Shown: in pieces, positions 1 to 8,924 of the stretch
Layout: the number at the start of each line of letters is the position of its first letter
Numbering within the stretch: position 1 is the first letter of the stretch
Origin: Micavibrio sp. UBA2137
GTDB lineage: Bacteria; Pseudomonadota; Alphaproteobacteria; Micavibrionales; Micavibrionaceae
Assembly (NCBI GenBank): GCA_002328415.1
Contig: DCXL01000004.1
Location: forward strand, 124,001 to 188,000
DNA length: 64,000 nt
Direction of reading: 5' to 3'
Program-made: the position numbers and the translations under genes
The notes under the pieces: generated by a model
Seen by the model: only the letters and a program-made list of their open reading frames with translations
Database searches by the model: none
What the model was told of the DNA's origin: nothing

Positions 1-144
1 TTTCATGTCGGGCGTCGCACGCAAGTCTGGCAGACAGAAATATTTGAAACAGAAACAGACAAGCTTGTTTGCGTTAGTCGTTTGACGGTTGCCATTATCG
101 ATCACGGGACACTTTCGACCCAGAAAGAAACCGTAAAATTATGA
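1..144 (+). CDS. hotdog-fold thioesterase (PaaI-like), C-terminal fragment
   Basis: An open frame runs from the window edge to a TGA at 142-144 and gives 47 residues containing HVGRRTQVWQTEIF and LVCVSRLTVAIID. This resembles the last beta strands of PaaI/YdiI-type acyl-CoA thioesterases, which hydrolyse acyl- or aroyl-CoA in the cytoplasm. The 5' part, with the catalytic residues, lies outside the window. Its stop overlaps the sppA start as ATGA (141-144), so the two are probably translationally coupled. The family call rests on a short C-terminal match; the existence of the coding frame is well supported by the coupling. Confidence 0.7.
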   Translation, partial: FHVGRRTQVWQTEIFETETDKLVCVSRLTVAIIDHGTLSTQKETVKL

Positions 145-1997
145 GCTATTTTTCCAACAAGCGTGTCTTTGAACGCCCCGCACGACCAGAAAAGCCTAAG
201 AAGCCATCATTTGTGCGTCGTTTCTTTGGTTTTCTATTTACCTCTTTCAAGCGCATTTGCTTTTTAATTGGGTTTTTGTTTTTTGTTTCAATTATTATCT
301 CTCTTGTTGGTCTGTCCTCAATTAAAGATGCACGTATTTCTAGTGCTTTGCCTTCAGAGATGATTGTGCACCTCAACCTAGATTTCCCCTTGGTGGAAGA
401 ACCTGAAAAGCCCAGCCTTCTTGACCCGTTACCTGTTAATCGCCCTGATATGAAGGCGCTTCTTCTTGGGCTAGATAAAGTTGCAACGGACAAGCGTGTG
501 AAGGCCTTTATTCTGTCTTTGAATGGTGTCCCCCTTAATATCACACATGTTCAGGAATTGCGCCAAGCTGTTGCTCGTATACGTGCTAATGATATTCCGA
601 CCTATGTGATTGCACCTGATTACGGTGTTGGCGCGGGTGGATTGGCTGAATACTATTTGGCGGCGTCCTTCGAACATATTTGGATGCATCCTTTAGGTGT
701 GATTTCAGCACCTGGGCTATCAGCGGAAACGCCTTACGTGCGTGATTTGCTTGATAAGGTCGGCGTTACTCCGCAATTCTTTCAACGCAAAGAATATAAG
801 ACAGCCTATGAGTCTTTCATGCAGAATGAGATGTCGTCTGAAAATGAAGCGATGTTGACCTCGGTGCTGAGCAATATTGGAAATAGCATTGTTCTTGATA
901 TTGCAAAGGATCGCGGCCTTACTGCGCAATCTGTTAAAAGCCAAATTGATAAAGGGCTAATATTTGCACAAAGCGCTAAACAGAATAAATTTCTTACCAA
1001 TCTGGGCTACGGTGCAGATTTGGTTCAGATACTTCAAGAAGCATACGGTGAGGGGATTGAACGCGTTAATTTTCGCAAATATCTGAAATCAAAGGCAGCA
1101 CCGACCACATCAAACAAGAATGTAGCTTACATTCGCGTGGCAGGCGTCATAAGCCTTGCCTCTAATCTAGACCCATTGCGCTCCTCTAAGGATACGCTTG
1201 TTTCTGGTTCTCCCGAGGCGCAAGCCTTCTATGATGCAGCGGACAGTGATGATGTAAGTGCTATTATCGTGCGTATTGATAGTCCAGGTGGCACGCCTGC
1301 AGCGGCCGAGCTTTTGCGCAAAGGTATTATTTATGCCAAGACAAAAGGCAAGCCAGTCTATGTCAGTATGTCGACAACCGCCGCTAGCGGTGGCTATTGG
1401 GCGGCCGTTAATGCAGATAAGATTTTTGCCCTTCCTGCAACGCTCACGGGGTCAATTGGTGTGATAGGGGGTAAGGTCTCGGGCGCGGACCTGCTTGAAA
1501 ATCTGGATATCAATTGGGAAACAGTACGCTATGGGGATAATGCAGGGTTCTGGTCATTGGCACAGCCCTTTAATGAGGAGCAGGTTATCCGCTTTAACGC
1601 TATGCTGGATGTCACCTATAAGGATTTCGTGACACGTGTGGCAGAGGGGCGTGGTATGCCCATGTCCAAGGTGCTTGATATTGCAAAGGGTCGCGTATGG
1701 ACGGGTAATCAGGCGCAGAGCATTAAGCTTGTCGACAAGCAAGGTGGCCTTATTAATGCAATGGATGATATGGCGGCAACATTAGGTGTATCTTCACGGC
1801 GCGATATTACACTTGTTGATTACCCTGCACCAAAAGAGCCTTTCGAGGCGTTTCTTGAATTGTTGGAACAACAAGCGTCACTCCAACGTTTTGTCGGTGA
1901 CATCAAATCATCATTACATAATGTGTTATTTAAAGCAGGCTTATCAGAGGATGCGCGTGCGACACATGTTCTGGCCGAGGATTACCAGATTAACTAA
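141..1997 (+). CDS. sppA: signal peptide peptidase SppA, long (67K) type
   Basis: A membrane-anchored serine protease that degrades signal peptides left in the inner membrane after export. The 618-residue length is that of the long two-domain enterobacterial form. A basic N-terminus is followed by one membrane segment at about residues 38-58. The N-terminal domain holds the expected general-base lysine, K220 in RKEYKTAYES, and the C-terminal domain the nucleophile, S416 in TTAASGGYW, so the Ser-Lys dyad split over two domains is intact. It overlaps the upstream thioesterase by four bases. Its 3' end runs 8 bases into the convergent dxs gene. Confidence 0.95.
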   Translation: MSYFSNKRVFERPARPEKPKKPSFVRRFFGFLFTSFKRICFLIGFLFFVSIIISLVGLSSIKDARISSALPSEMIVHLNLDFPLVEEPEKPSLLDPLPVNRPDMKALLLGLDKVATDKRVKAFILSLNGVPLNITHVQELRQAVARIRANDIPTYVIAPDYGVGAGGLAEYYLAASFEHIWMHPLGVISAPGLSAETPYVRDLLDKVGVTPQFFQRKEYKTAYESFMQNEMSSENEAMLTSVLSNIGNSIVLDIAKDRGLTAQSVKSQIDKGLIFAQSAKQNKFLTNLGYGADLVQILQEAYGEGIERVNFRKYLKSKAAPTTSNKNVAYIRVAGVISLASNLDPLRSSKDTLVSGSPEAQAFYDAADSDDVSAIIVRIDSPGGTPAAAELLRKGIIYAKTKGKPVYVSMSTTAASGGYWAAVNADKIFALPATLTGSIGVIGGKVSGADLLENLDINWETVRYGDNAGFWSLAQPFNEEQVIRFNAMLDVTYKDFVTRVAEGRGMPMSKVLDIAKGRVWTGNQAQSIKLVDKQGGLINAMDDMAATLGVSSRRDITLVDYPAPKEPFEAFLELLEQQASLQRFVGDIKSSLHNVLFKAGLSEDARATHVLAEDYQIN

Positions 1998-3906
1998 GCG
2001 CTTTGATCGTTTTGAGAATATCTTGTGCAGTTAGTCCCGCTTGCTCATACATTTTCTCGGGCGTGTCCTGATCCTGGAATATATCAGGCAGTGTCATTGT
2101 GCGAACCTTCAAACCTTTATCCAATGCACCTGAATTGGCCAGATAAGCCAGAACATGAGCTCCAAAGCCGCCTTGTGCGCCTTCCTCAATGCTAACAAGC
2201 ACGTCATGATTTTTGACCAGATCATCAATGAGATTTGTATCAAGAGGCTTGGCAAAGCGTGCATCAGCAACGGTTGCATCAATTTCGTTAGCTGTCTTTA
2301 AGGCTTCTTCCAAACGTGCACCAAAAGAAAGAATGGCAATATTTTTACCCTCACGAACGATGCGCCCTTTACCAATTTCTAGTTTTTGGGGGGTATTAGG
2401 AATAGGTGCGCCTGTGCCATTACCACGTGGGAAGCGGAAGGCAATCGGCCCATCATCATAACAGGCGGCCGTGTGTGTCATGTGAGTGAGTTCTGCCTCG
2501 TCACTTGCGGCCATGACGACCATGTTCGGCAAACAGCAGAGATAGGCAATATCAAATGAACCTGCGTGAGTTGCGCCATCGGCACCCACAAGGCCAGCAC
2601 GATCCATCGCAAAGCGTACGGGTAGATTTTGAATACAGACATCATGCACAAGCTGGTCATAGCCCCGTTGTAAAAATGTCGAATAGATTGCGCAGAAAGG
2701 TTTATAGCCTTCGGTCGCCATGCCTGCGGCAAAGGTAACGGCATGCTGTTCGGCAATGCCAACATCAAACATGCGTTCAGGAAATTCGGCCTCGAACTGG
2801 TTCATGCCTGTCCCACCTGGCATGGCCGCGGTAATGCCTACAATTTTAGAGTCAGTTTGCGCATCCTTTATCAGTTGCTGTGCAAAAACAGATGTATAGG
2901 AAGGGTTGGAGGCCTTGCCCTTTACCTGACTTCCTGTGACTACATCGAATTTGGCTACCCCATGCATCTTGTCAGAGGCACTTTCTGCGGGGGCATAACC
3001 TTTCCCTTTTTGGGTGATGGCATGAAGCAGGATGGGTTTGTCGCGCTTGCCATCCTTCAGATTTCTAAGGAGGGGAAGTAGGTGATCCATATTATGACCA
3101 TCAACTGGGCCAATATAATAAAAGCCAAGCTCTTCAAACAATGTGCCAGCACCCATTGCGTTTCGCGCGCTTTCCTCGGCGCGTTTGGCAACCTTTTGTA
3201 AAGGGCGCGGTAGGTATTCAGAAACGTGTTTGGCGATCTCACGTGCCCCAATATAGGGTTTGGATGAGGCGACACGGCTCAAATAATGGCTGAGTGCCCC
3301 AACAGGAGGTGCAATCGACATTTCATTATCATTCAGGATTACAATTAGGCGTTTGCCAAGCGCACCTGCATTATTCATGGCTTCATACGCCATACCTGCC
3401 GACATCGCGCCATCTCCAATAACGCAAATCACATCATTATCGCCTTCGTTTAAATCACGGGCAACAGCCATGCCAAGCCCTGCGGAGATAGAGGTTGAGG
3501 AATGCGCTGCACCAAACGGGTCATATTCGCTTTCACTGCGTTTTGCAAAACCAGAAAGGCCACCACCCTGACGGATAGTATGCAGGCGGTCTTTGCGTCC
3601 TGTAAGAATCTTATGAGGGTAAGCCTGATGCGACACGTCCCAGATGACGCGATCCTCGGGTGTATCAAAAACAGCGTGAATAGCCGTTGTGAGTTCAACT
3701 ACACCTAGATTTGCACCCAAATGCCCACCTGTTTTAGAAACAGCATCAATAAGATAATGCCTTACATCGGTTGCAAGTTCTTTGATTTGCTCGTCAGTAA
3801 GCTTTTTTATATCTGAAGGAAAATTAACCTTATCAAGCACGGGATAGCGTGTTTCATTTGAAACTGGTTCGTGCTGTGTTTGTTGTGTGCGTGCTTTTGA
3901 GGTCAT
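1990..3906 (-). CDS. dxs: 1-deoxy-D-xylulose-5-phosphate synthase
   Basis: Catalyses the first step of the MEP isoprenoid pathway, condensing pyruvate and glyceraldehyde 3-phosphate with thiamine diphosphate. The 638 residues cover the whole family. Visible motifs are GGHLGANLGVVEL near the N-terminus, the ThDP/metal site GDGAMSAGMAYEAMNNAG, and the catalytic glutamate in DVGIAEQHAVTFAAG, followed by the transketolase C-terminal domain. It is the last gene of a minus-strand run xseB-ispA-dxs, a common alphaproteobacterial order, 18 bases after ispA. Its stop codon lies inside the sppA coding end. Confidence 0.97.
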   Translation of the reverse strand: MTSKARTQQTQHEPVSNETRYPVLDKVNFPSDIKKLTDEQIKELATDVRHYLIDAVSKTGGHLGANLGVVELTTAIHAVFDTPEDRVIWDVSHQAYPHKILTGRKDRLHTIRQGGGLSGFAKRSESEYDPFGAAHSSTSISAGLGMAVARDLNEGDNDVICVIGDGAMSAGMAYEAMNNAGALGKRLIVILNDNEMSIAPPVGALSHYLSRVASSKPYIGAREIAKHVSEYLPRPLQKVAKRAEESARNAMGAGTLFEELGFYYIGPVDGHNMDHLLPLLRNLKDGKRDKPILLHAITQKGKGYAPAESASDKMHGVAKFDVVTGSQVKGKASNPSYTSVFAQQLIKDAQTDSKIVGITAAMPGGTGMNQFEAEFPERMFDVGIAEQHAVTFAAGMATEGYKPFCAIYSTFLQRGYDQLVHDVCIQNLPVRFAMDRAGLVGADGATHAGSFDIAYLCCLPNMVVMAASDEAELTHMTHTAACYDDGPIAFRFPRGNGTGAPIPNTPQKLEIGKGRIVREGKNIAILSFGARLEEALKTANEIDATVADARFAKPLDTNLIDDLVKNHDVLVSIEEGAQGGFGAHVLAYLANSGALDKGLKVRTMTLPDIFQDQDTPEKMYEQAGLTAQDILKTIKALS

Positions 3907-3924
3907 GCCACTTATGTAGAGTAA

Positions 3925-4833
3925 TCAGGCGCGGCGGGCAAGAACGTAATTTGCAAGCTCAATAAGATTATCTGCACGGTTGTCGAAAACCTTCAAGTGA
4001 CGGATCGCCTGATCAACGAGCATTTCAGCGCGCTGCTTGGCCTGTTCCTTACCCATTGTGGATACGAAAGTCGCTTTACCTGCAGCCTCATCCTGATTGG
4101 CAGGTTTGCCAAGAACAGAGGCATCTGATTCAACATCCAAAACATCGTCAGTCACTTGGAAAGCAAGGCCCAAGTCATTGGCGTAATTGCGTAAGGCACG
4201 ACGATGGACCTCTGAGGCCTTACCAAGAACCGCACCAGCCTCGCAGGCAAAAGAGATAAGGCGTCCTGTTTTCATGCGCTGCATGCGTGAGATTGTGCCA
4301 AAATCAAATTCCTCGCCTTCGCCAATTAAGTCGAGCATTTGTCCGCCAACCATGCCGTGACCGCCTGCGGCTTGGGCCAACATTTGCACAAGTTCAATAC
4401 GCACACGCGGGTCAGCATGTGTTTCTTCCTGTGACACAATTTCAAAAGCGAATGTAAGAAGCGCGTCACCTGCAAGAATGGCTGTCGCCTCATCAAACTC
4501 AACATGGGTAGATGCTTTACCTCGGCGCATGTCAGAATTATCCATCGCAGGCAAGTCATCGTGAATGAGGGAATAACAGTGCAAAAATTCAAGTGCTGCG
4601 CCCACACGACGTGCGCGCATTTCATCAACACCGAATAATTTAGCACATTGAATGAGCATGAAGGGGCGCAAGCGCTTACCGCCACCAAGTGTTCCATAGC
4701 GCATGGCCTCGTAAAGTGGTGCCTCGGGTAAATCTGTCTCGGGCAACAGGCGCTTCATTGTGTTTTCAACATCAAGAGCGGTTTGGTCCAGTAATTTCTG
4801 AAACTCGGGGGAGGCGTCGCGTGGTGATGGCAT
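3925..4833 (-). CDS. ispA: farnesyl diphosphate synthase (polyprenyl synthetase)
   Basis: Makes C10 and C15 prenyl diphosphates from IPP and DMAPP for quinone, undecaprenyl and other lipid synthesis. The 302 residues carry the first aspartate-rich motif as DDLPAMDNSD, with the two-residue insertion typical of short-chain bacterial enzymes, and the second as DDVLD. The GGGKRLRP motif near residues 50-58 binds IPP. It sits between xseB and dxs on the same strand. A geranylgeranyl product cannot be excluded from sequence alone, but motif type and context favour farnesyl diphosphate. Confidence 0.93.
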   Translation of the reverse strand: MPSPRDASPEFQKLLDQTALDVENTMKRLLPETDLPEAPLYEAMRYGTLGGGKRLRPFMLIQCAKLFGVDEMRARRVGAALEFLHCYSLIHDDLPAMDNSDMRRGKASTHVEFDEATAILAGDALLTFAFEIVSQEETHADPRVRIELVQMLAQAAGGHGMVGGQMLDLIGEGEEFDFGTISRMQRMKTGRLISFACEAGAVLGKASEVHRRALRNYANDLGLAFQVTDDVLDVESDASVLGKPANQDEAAGKATFVSTMGKEQAKQRAEMLVDQAIRHLKVFDNRADNLIELANYVLARRA

Positions 4834-4866
4834 CGTTCTTTTATCCTTGCGTGTTAGAGCTTGTCT

Positions 4867-5124
4867 TTATGACGCGCTCACATCGTGGGGCTGTGTCGAA
4901 GGCGTCCCGTCTGACCCAACCGTAATTTTTTCGATTTTTAATTGTGCTGATTTTAATTTGTCCTCGCAATGAGCCTTAAGCGCAATTCCGTGCTCATAAG
5001 CCGCAATCGATTTTTCAAGCTCGACTTCGCCTGACTCAAGTGATTTTACAATCTTCTCAAGCTCAACTAACGCCTCTTCAAAAGAGAGTTTTGAAATATC
5101 TTTAGCAGGTGATGTGTCTGACAT
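4867..5124 (-). CDS. xseB: exodeoxyribonuclease VII small subunit
   Basis: Small helical subunit of exonuclease VII, which degrades single-stranded DNA together with XseA (not in this window). The 85 residues contain the family signature LSFEEALVELEKIVKSLESG followed by a second amphipathic helix with EKSIAAYEHGIALKAHCEDKL. It is the first gene of the xseB-ispA-dxs run. A poorly conserved hydrophilic tail of about 15 residues ends the protein, as is common in this family. Confidence 0.93.
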   Translation of the reverse strand: MSDTSPAKDISKLSFEEALVELEKIVKSLESGEVELEKSIAAYEHGIALKAHCEDKLKSAQLKIEKITVGSDGTPSTQPHDVSAS

Positions 5125-5194
5125 AGTGAAATTTTACAATTCTTCTATTTAAAATCGAGTGAGAGTGTATGTCGAAAGACAAATTTTCTCAAGC

Positions 5195-6112
5195 CTAGAG
5201 TTGAAAAAGTGATTTTAAATAGGCGTCTACGCAAGATTTAAGATCATCAACCTGATACCCGCCCTCAAGATTTGAAAATGTTTTATATGGCGCAAGGCTT
5301 TCTCCAAGCCATGCATAATCATCAACCTCCCATTGAAGGGTTGCCAAGGGATCGGCTTTATAGGCATCAAAACCAGCAGACAGGATTACCAGTTCTGGAT
5401 TGAAAGCGTCTATCTGTGGGAAAATTTTATCTGTGTAGAGCGCGCGCATCTCCTGTGAGCCTGAAGCTTTAGGAAGGATATAGTTATAACTGTTGCCAAA
5501 GCCGTTTTCATCCATTTGGCCTGTGTAGGGCCAAAGATCGGCCTCGTGTGTGGAAATAAAGAGTGCGTTATCACGTGGGTTTGCACGCATCATGACCTCT
5601 GTTCCATTACCGTGATGCACATCAAAATCAAGAATGGCCACTTTCTTACATCCTGTGTTTAAGGCATGCCGCGCGGCCAGATATACCGTGTTAAGAAGAC
5701 AAAACCCCATTGAACGATGCGGTTCGGCGTGATGACCAGGAGGGCGGCTCGCCTGAAAAATATGCTGTGTGTCGGTTTTAAGTAGTGTGTCTATCGCTTG
5801 ACAGGCTGAGGCAACGCCGAGCTTTGCAGCATTTAAACTATACCCATTCATGGAGGTATCATCATCAAGACGCACAAGTTCGTTATCATCAGGGTCGGGG
5901 GAGAATTCCTCCAGCATAGAGAGATAATTTTGCGTATGGCCGTATCTCAGAAGAGTTTCATCTAATGGGCACTCAACTGTTTCAATCAATTCTTTATAGG
6001 GGCTTTGAGAGAAAAGTGTCTCCAAGCTTTTAAGGCGTTTTGGAGACTCAGGGTGGTTTTCTTCCATTTCATGCTGGAAATAGCGGGGGTGAGTATATAT
6101 CTTATGTTTCAT
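5195..6112 (-). CDS. histone deacetylase-like amidohydrolase
   Basis: Zinc-dependent hydrolase of the arginase/deacetylase fold; bacterial members deacetylate acetyl-lysine, acetylpolyamines or other small amides, and the substrate here is unknown. Family motifs occur in order: RPPGHHAEPHRSMGFCLLN with the catalytic His pair, DFDVHHGNGTE with the Asp and His zinc ligands, GFDAYKADPL with the second Asp ligand, and LEGGY with the catalytic Tyr. I chose the ATG at 6112 (305 residues) because AGAGG lies about 8 bases upstream; an ATG at 6160 would add 16 unconserved residues. Its start shares a CATG with the divergent phosphatase gene. Confidence 0.88.
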   Translation of the reverse strand: MKHKIYTHPRYFQHEMEENHPESPKRLKSLETLFSQSPYKELIETVECPLDETLLRYGHTQNYLSMLEEFSPDPDDNELVRLDDDTSMNGYSLNAAKLGVASACQAIDTLLKTDTQHIFQASRPPGHHAEPHRSMGFCLLNTVYLAARHALNTGCKKVAILDFDVHHGNGTEVMMRANPRDNALFISTHEADLWPYTGQMDENGFGNSYNYILPKASGSQEMRALYTDKIFPQIDAFNPELVILSAGFDAYKADPLATLQWEVDDYAWLGESLAPYKTFSNLEGGYQVDDLKSCVDAYLKSLFQL

Positions 6113-6878
6113 GTCCCTAACCTCTGTCGACAACAAGCTATACCACATCCCTAAAAACACAAGGGTTTATGCCATTGGCGATATCCATGGGCATTATGAT
6201 GCGTTGGCACGTATGCATATTGCCATTGATAAGCATTTGAACAAAAGCCCCATTGAAAAGGCGATAATTGTTTATCTGGGAGATTATATTGATCGCGGTC
6301 CTGAGAGCGCAAAGGTGTTGGCGCGTATGTGTGAAATGCCTGAGGAGGAAGAAGGGATTGAGCGTGTCTTTATAAAGGGAAACCATGAGCTGGCCTTTCT
6401 TGGTTTTATGAAAGACCCCAAATCATATGGTAAGAACTGGATGAAATATGGTGGTGTGCAGACGATAGAAAGCTATGGTGTGACTGTTCCAAATAAGGAG
6501 GTCTTATTACCTGCAGAGATTGAAAAGATTGCACAGGAGTTAAGTGCGGCTGTCCCCGAGCACCACAAAGAATTTTGTATCAATACGCGTCTTAAATTCC
6601 TCTGTGGTGATTATCTGTTTGTTCATGCTGGCATTCGCCCCAAAGTGGACCTTTCAGAACAAACACCTCAAGACCTTGTTTTTATTCGACACGAGTTTCT
6701 TGAGTATGATAAGCCTCATGACAAGTTTGTCGTGCATGGGCATACCATTACAGAGGATCCAGATATTCGTAATAATCGTATAGGTCTGGATACGGGATAT
6801 TGGAAGCACGGCGTTTTAACCGCAGGTGTATTTGAAGGCAGCACAATTGATTTTTTACAGGTAAAAAGGGACGCATGA
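6111..6878 (+). CDS. PPP-family metallophosphoesterase
   Basis: Cytoplasmic dinuclear-metal phosphatase of the PPP/ApaH type, acting on phosphoproteins or dinucleoside polyphosphates. Of 255 residues, all metal motifs are intact: GDIHG (D24, H26), GDYIDRG (D58, D61), GNHE (N91, H92), FVHAGI and VHGHT. No in-frame ATG, GTG or TTG occurs between the ATG at 6111 and the first motif, so the start is fixed even though the upstream Shine-Dalgarno is weak. It overlaps ispH by ATGA. A second copy of the same fold at 25.3-26.2 kb has lost these residues. Confidence 0.9.
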   Translation: MSLTSVDNKLYHIPKNTRVYAIGDIHGHYDALARMHIAIDKHLNKSPIEKAIIVYLGDYIDRGPESAKVLARMCEMPEEEEGIERVFIKGNHELAFLGFMKDPKSYGKNWMKYGGVQTIESYGVTVPNKEVLLPAEIEKIAQELSAAVPEHHKEFCINTRLKFLCGDYLFVHAGIRPKVDLSEQTPQDLVFIRHEFLEYDKPHDKFVVHGHTITEDPDIRNNRIGLDTGYWKHGVLTAGVFEGSTIDFLQVKRDA

Positions 6879-7858
6879 ATAAAAGCACACAGAAAATGAC
6901 GGTTTATCTTTCTGCGCCGCGCGGATTTTGCGCAGGTGTTGACCGTGCCATCCAGATTGTTGAAAAGGCGCTGGAGAAATATGGCCCACCCGTCTATGTG
7001 CGCCATGAAATTGTTCATAATGCCTATGTTGTTGATAGTCTAAAAGCCAAAGGTGCTGTCTTTGTCGAACATCTCAAGGAAATTCCCGATGATGGACAGC
7101 CTGTTATTTTTTCTGCCCATGGCGTACCAAAGGCCGTTCCTGAAAAGGCAGAATCGCGCAACATGTTTTATATTGATGCAACATGCCCCTTGGTGAGCAA
7201 GGTGCATCGCGAGGCCGAACGTCATTATAGTAATGGTCATAAGATTATATTGATAGGGCATAAGGGGCATCCCGAGGTGATTGGCACGATGGGACAACTT
7301 CCTAAGGGCGCGGTTGCGCTTGTAGAGACATTGGAGGACGTTGCCAATCTGAAAGAGGATGAGAGTGTGCCTTTAGCTTATTGCACGCAAACAACCCTTT
7401 CCATTGATGATACAGCCGATATTGTTGTAGCCCTCAAGCAAAAATTCCCTCATATTGTTGGACCTCACCGCGAGGATATTTGTTATGCCACAACAAACAG
7501 GCAAAATGCGGTCAAGGATATTGCGGCTAAATGTGACGCGATGATTGTCATTGGGGCACCTAATTCTTCAAATTCTAACAGGCTAGTCGAGGTTGCCAAG
7601 GCCTATGGTGCGGATAAAGCGTGCTTGGTCGAGGATGCCTCACAATTGGACTTTAACTGGCTTGAGGGTGTGAGCAAGCTTGGTCTAACCGCAGGCGCAT
7701 CTGCACCTGATGTTTTGATACAGGGGGTAATTGCAGCGCTGGGAGCGCGTTTTGATATTGATGTGCAGGAAATGGTTCATACAAAAGAAACAACTGTCTT
7801 TAATATACCGCGCATCTTGCGCGAGTCTGAAAAAACCAGAAAAGGGCAGGTGGCATGA
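6875..7858 (+). CDS. ispH: 4-hydroxy-3-methylbut-2-enyl diphosphate reductase
   Basis: Last enzyme of the MEP pathway, a [4Fe-4S] reductase giving IPP and DMAPP from HMBPP. The 327 residues contain the three cluster cysteines, C19 in APRGFCAGVDRA, C104 in DATCPLVSKVH and C203 in EDICYATTNRQ, and the substrate-binding motifs HEIVHN, SAHGVP, GHPEV and APNSSNSNRL. It is coupled at both ends, overlapping the phosphatase gene and rnhA by four bases each, so these three genes are probably one transcript. Confidence 0.97.
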   Translation: MNKSTQKMTVYLSAPRGFCAGVDRAIQIVEKALEKYGPPVYVRHEIVHNAYVVDSLKAKGAVFVEHLKEIPDDGQPVIFSAHGVPKAVPEKAESRNMFYIDATCPLVSKVHREAERHYSNGHKIILIGHKGHPEVIGTMGQLPKGAVALVETLEDVANLKEDESVPLAYCTQTTLSIDDTADIVVALKQKFPHIVGPHREDICYATTNRQNAVKDIAAKCDAMIVIGAPNSSNSNRLVEVAKAYGADKACLVEDASQLDFNWLEGVSKLGLTAGASAPDVLIQGVIAALGARFDIDVQEMVHTKETTVFNIPRILRESEKTRKGQVA

Positions 7859-8301
7859 GCAAGAATATTGTGCGCATTTATACCGATGGAGCGTGCAGCG
7901 GCAATCCTGGCCCAGGAGGGTGGGGGGTTCTTCTGTTGTGGAATGATCACGAAAAAGAGCTTTATGGCGGTGAGGCAGAGACCACCAATAACCGCATGGA
8001 ATTGCTCGCGGCAATAAAGGGATTGCAAGCAGTTACAAAGAACGTTCCCATTGAGCTTTACACTGACAGCACCTATGTCCAAAAAGGGATTACCGAATGG
8101 ATGGAAGGGTGGAAAGCAAAGAACTGGAAAACGGCCGCAAAAAAGCCTGTTAAAAACAAAGATCTTTGGCAGGAATTGGACGCCGTTGTGTCACAGAGGA
8201 ATGTCAGCTTTCACTGGGTAAAGGGACATGCAGGACATCCCGAGAATGAGCGCGCAGATACATTGGCCTGTCGTGGTCGCGATTCGCATGTATCCTTGTA
8301 A
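7855..8301 (+). CDS. rnhA: ribonuclease HI
   Basis: Cleaves the RNA strand of RNA:DNA hybrids during replication and R-loop removal. The 148 residues match the compact bacterial enzyme. The four acidic active-site residues are visible in YTDGACSGNPGPGG (Asp), NNRMELLAAI (Glu), YTDSTYV (Asp) and NERADTLA (Asp), and the basic handle region WKAKNWKTAAKKPVKN is present. Start overlaps the ispH stop as ATGA. The ispH-rnhA neighbourhood is common in alphaproteobacteria, often with thrB between them; no thrB is present here. Confidence 0.96.
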   Translation: MSKNIVRIYTDGACSGNPGPGGWGVLLLWNDHEKELYGGEAETTNNRMELLAAIKGLQAVTKNVPIELYTDSTYVQKGITEWMEGWKAKNWKTAAKKPVKNKDLWQELDAVVSQRNVSFHWVKGHAGHPENERADTLACRGRDSHVSL

Positions 8302-8344
8302 ATAAGTTTCATTTGTAGCACTTAAAGGGCTTTAAACCCTAAAG

Positions 8345-8361
8345 TTATCCACATATCCACA
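8345..8361 (+). promoter_or_regulatory. two tandem DnaA-box-like nonamers
   Basis: TTATCCACA at 8345-8353 is a perfect match to the strict DnaA box, and ATATCCACA at 8353-8361 is one mismatch away, sharing one base with it. They lie about 120-135 bases before the gene at 8481. The match is direct; binding by DnaA is inferred. Confidence 0.55.
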
Positions 8362-8396
8362 GAAACAAGCGTCTATTCAGGGCACTTTTTGGTTTG

Positions 8397-8411
8397 TTAA
8401 GAGTTCGTTAA
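8397..8411 (+). promoter_or_regulatory. CtrA-type binding site (TTAA-N7-TTAA)
   Basis: Two TTAA half-sites, 8397-8400 and 8408-8411, are separated by exactly seven bases, the spacing of the alphaproteobacterial CtrA recognition sequence. The right half is followed by G rather than the preferred C. The site lies 69 bases before the start codon at 8481, so it could overlap that gene's promoter. CtrA itself is not in the window. Confidence 0.5.
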
Positions 8412-8480
8412 GGGAATCGGCAAAAACTGGTTCATAGACAAGCGCAATGTTTGTCTCAACCTTAAAGAAGGAGGCCACAT

Positions 8481-8909
8481 ATGAAAGCCAACGATAACCT
8501 AACCGCCGGACGTATTATTTATCCAATTGCACCGCAGGATCTTACTAAATCTTTGGAATTGGATATGTACACGCACTTCATGCGCCATTTGCGTATGATC
8601 CCACACACAAGAGAAGAGGTTAAAATTCTAAATGCAATTGAGTTTGTTGCTACGATGACAGCAAGCAGCGAGGCTCACGTCACTAAAGTCCTAGTTGATT
8701 TAGGATTGCGTGCCCCACGTTTTGCACTTCCTGCAAGTTATCTTGATTATGCTGATAGTGCGATACTTCGTCATGAAAACAGTTTTGGAGCAGCAAATAA
8801 CAGTTTGAAGGACTTGGATGCACATTGGGCTGTTATCGGAGAGCAACGCTTTCCAGCCTATCAGGCGAGCTTCCAAGGCCATATGCACGATGATTACCTG
8901 GATGCTTAG
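8481..8909 (+). CDS. unrecognised 142-residue protein
   Basis: I do not recognise this family. The protein is soluble with no signal peptide or membrane segment, mildly acidic overall and rich in His, Met and aromatic residues. It begins with a polar stretch and then a helix-rich part (about residues 20-75) around DMYTHFMRHLRMIPHTREEVKILNA in two pieces. A perfect Shine-Dalgarno AAGGAGG sits at 8468-8474, six bases before the ATG, suggesting strong translation. It stands alone with its own upstream region carrying DnaA-like boxes and a CtrA-like site, and converges on the PBP1A gene. A cell-cycle or envelope role is only a guess from these sites. Confidence 0.8.
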   Translation: MKANDNLTAGRIIYPIAPQDLTKSLELDMYTHFMRHLRMIPHTREEVKILNAIEFVATMTASSEAHVTKVLVDLGLRAPRFALPASYLDYADSAILRHENSFGAANNSLKDLDAHWAVIGEQRFPAYQASFQGHMHDDYLDA

Positions 8910-8924
8910 AGAAGGGATATAACC

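Noticed and set aside
8302..8480. Possible replication origin from DnaA boxes plus a CtrA site
   Set aside because: Only two overlapping boxes occur, no AT-rich unwinding block or origin-linked genes are adjacent, and the stretch is too short for a typical oriC; a promoter role is simpler.
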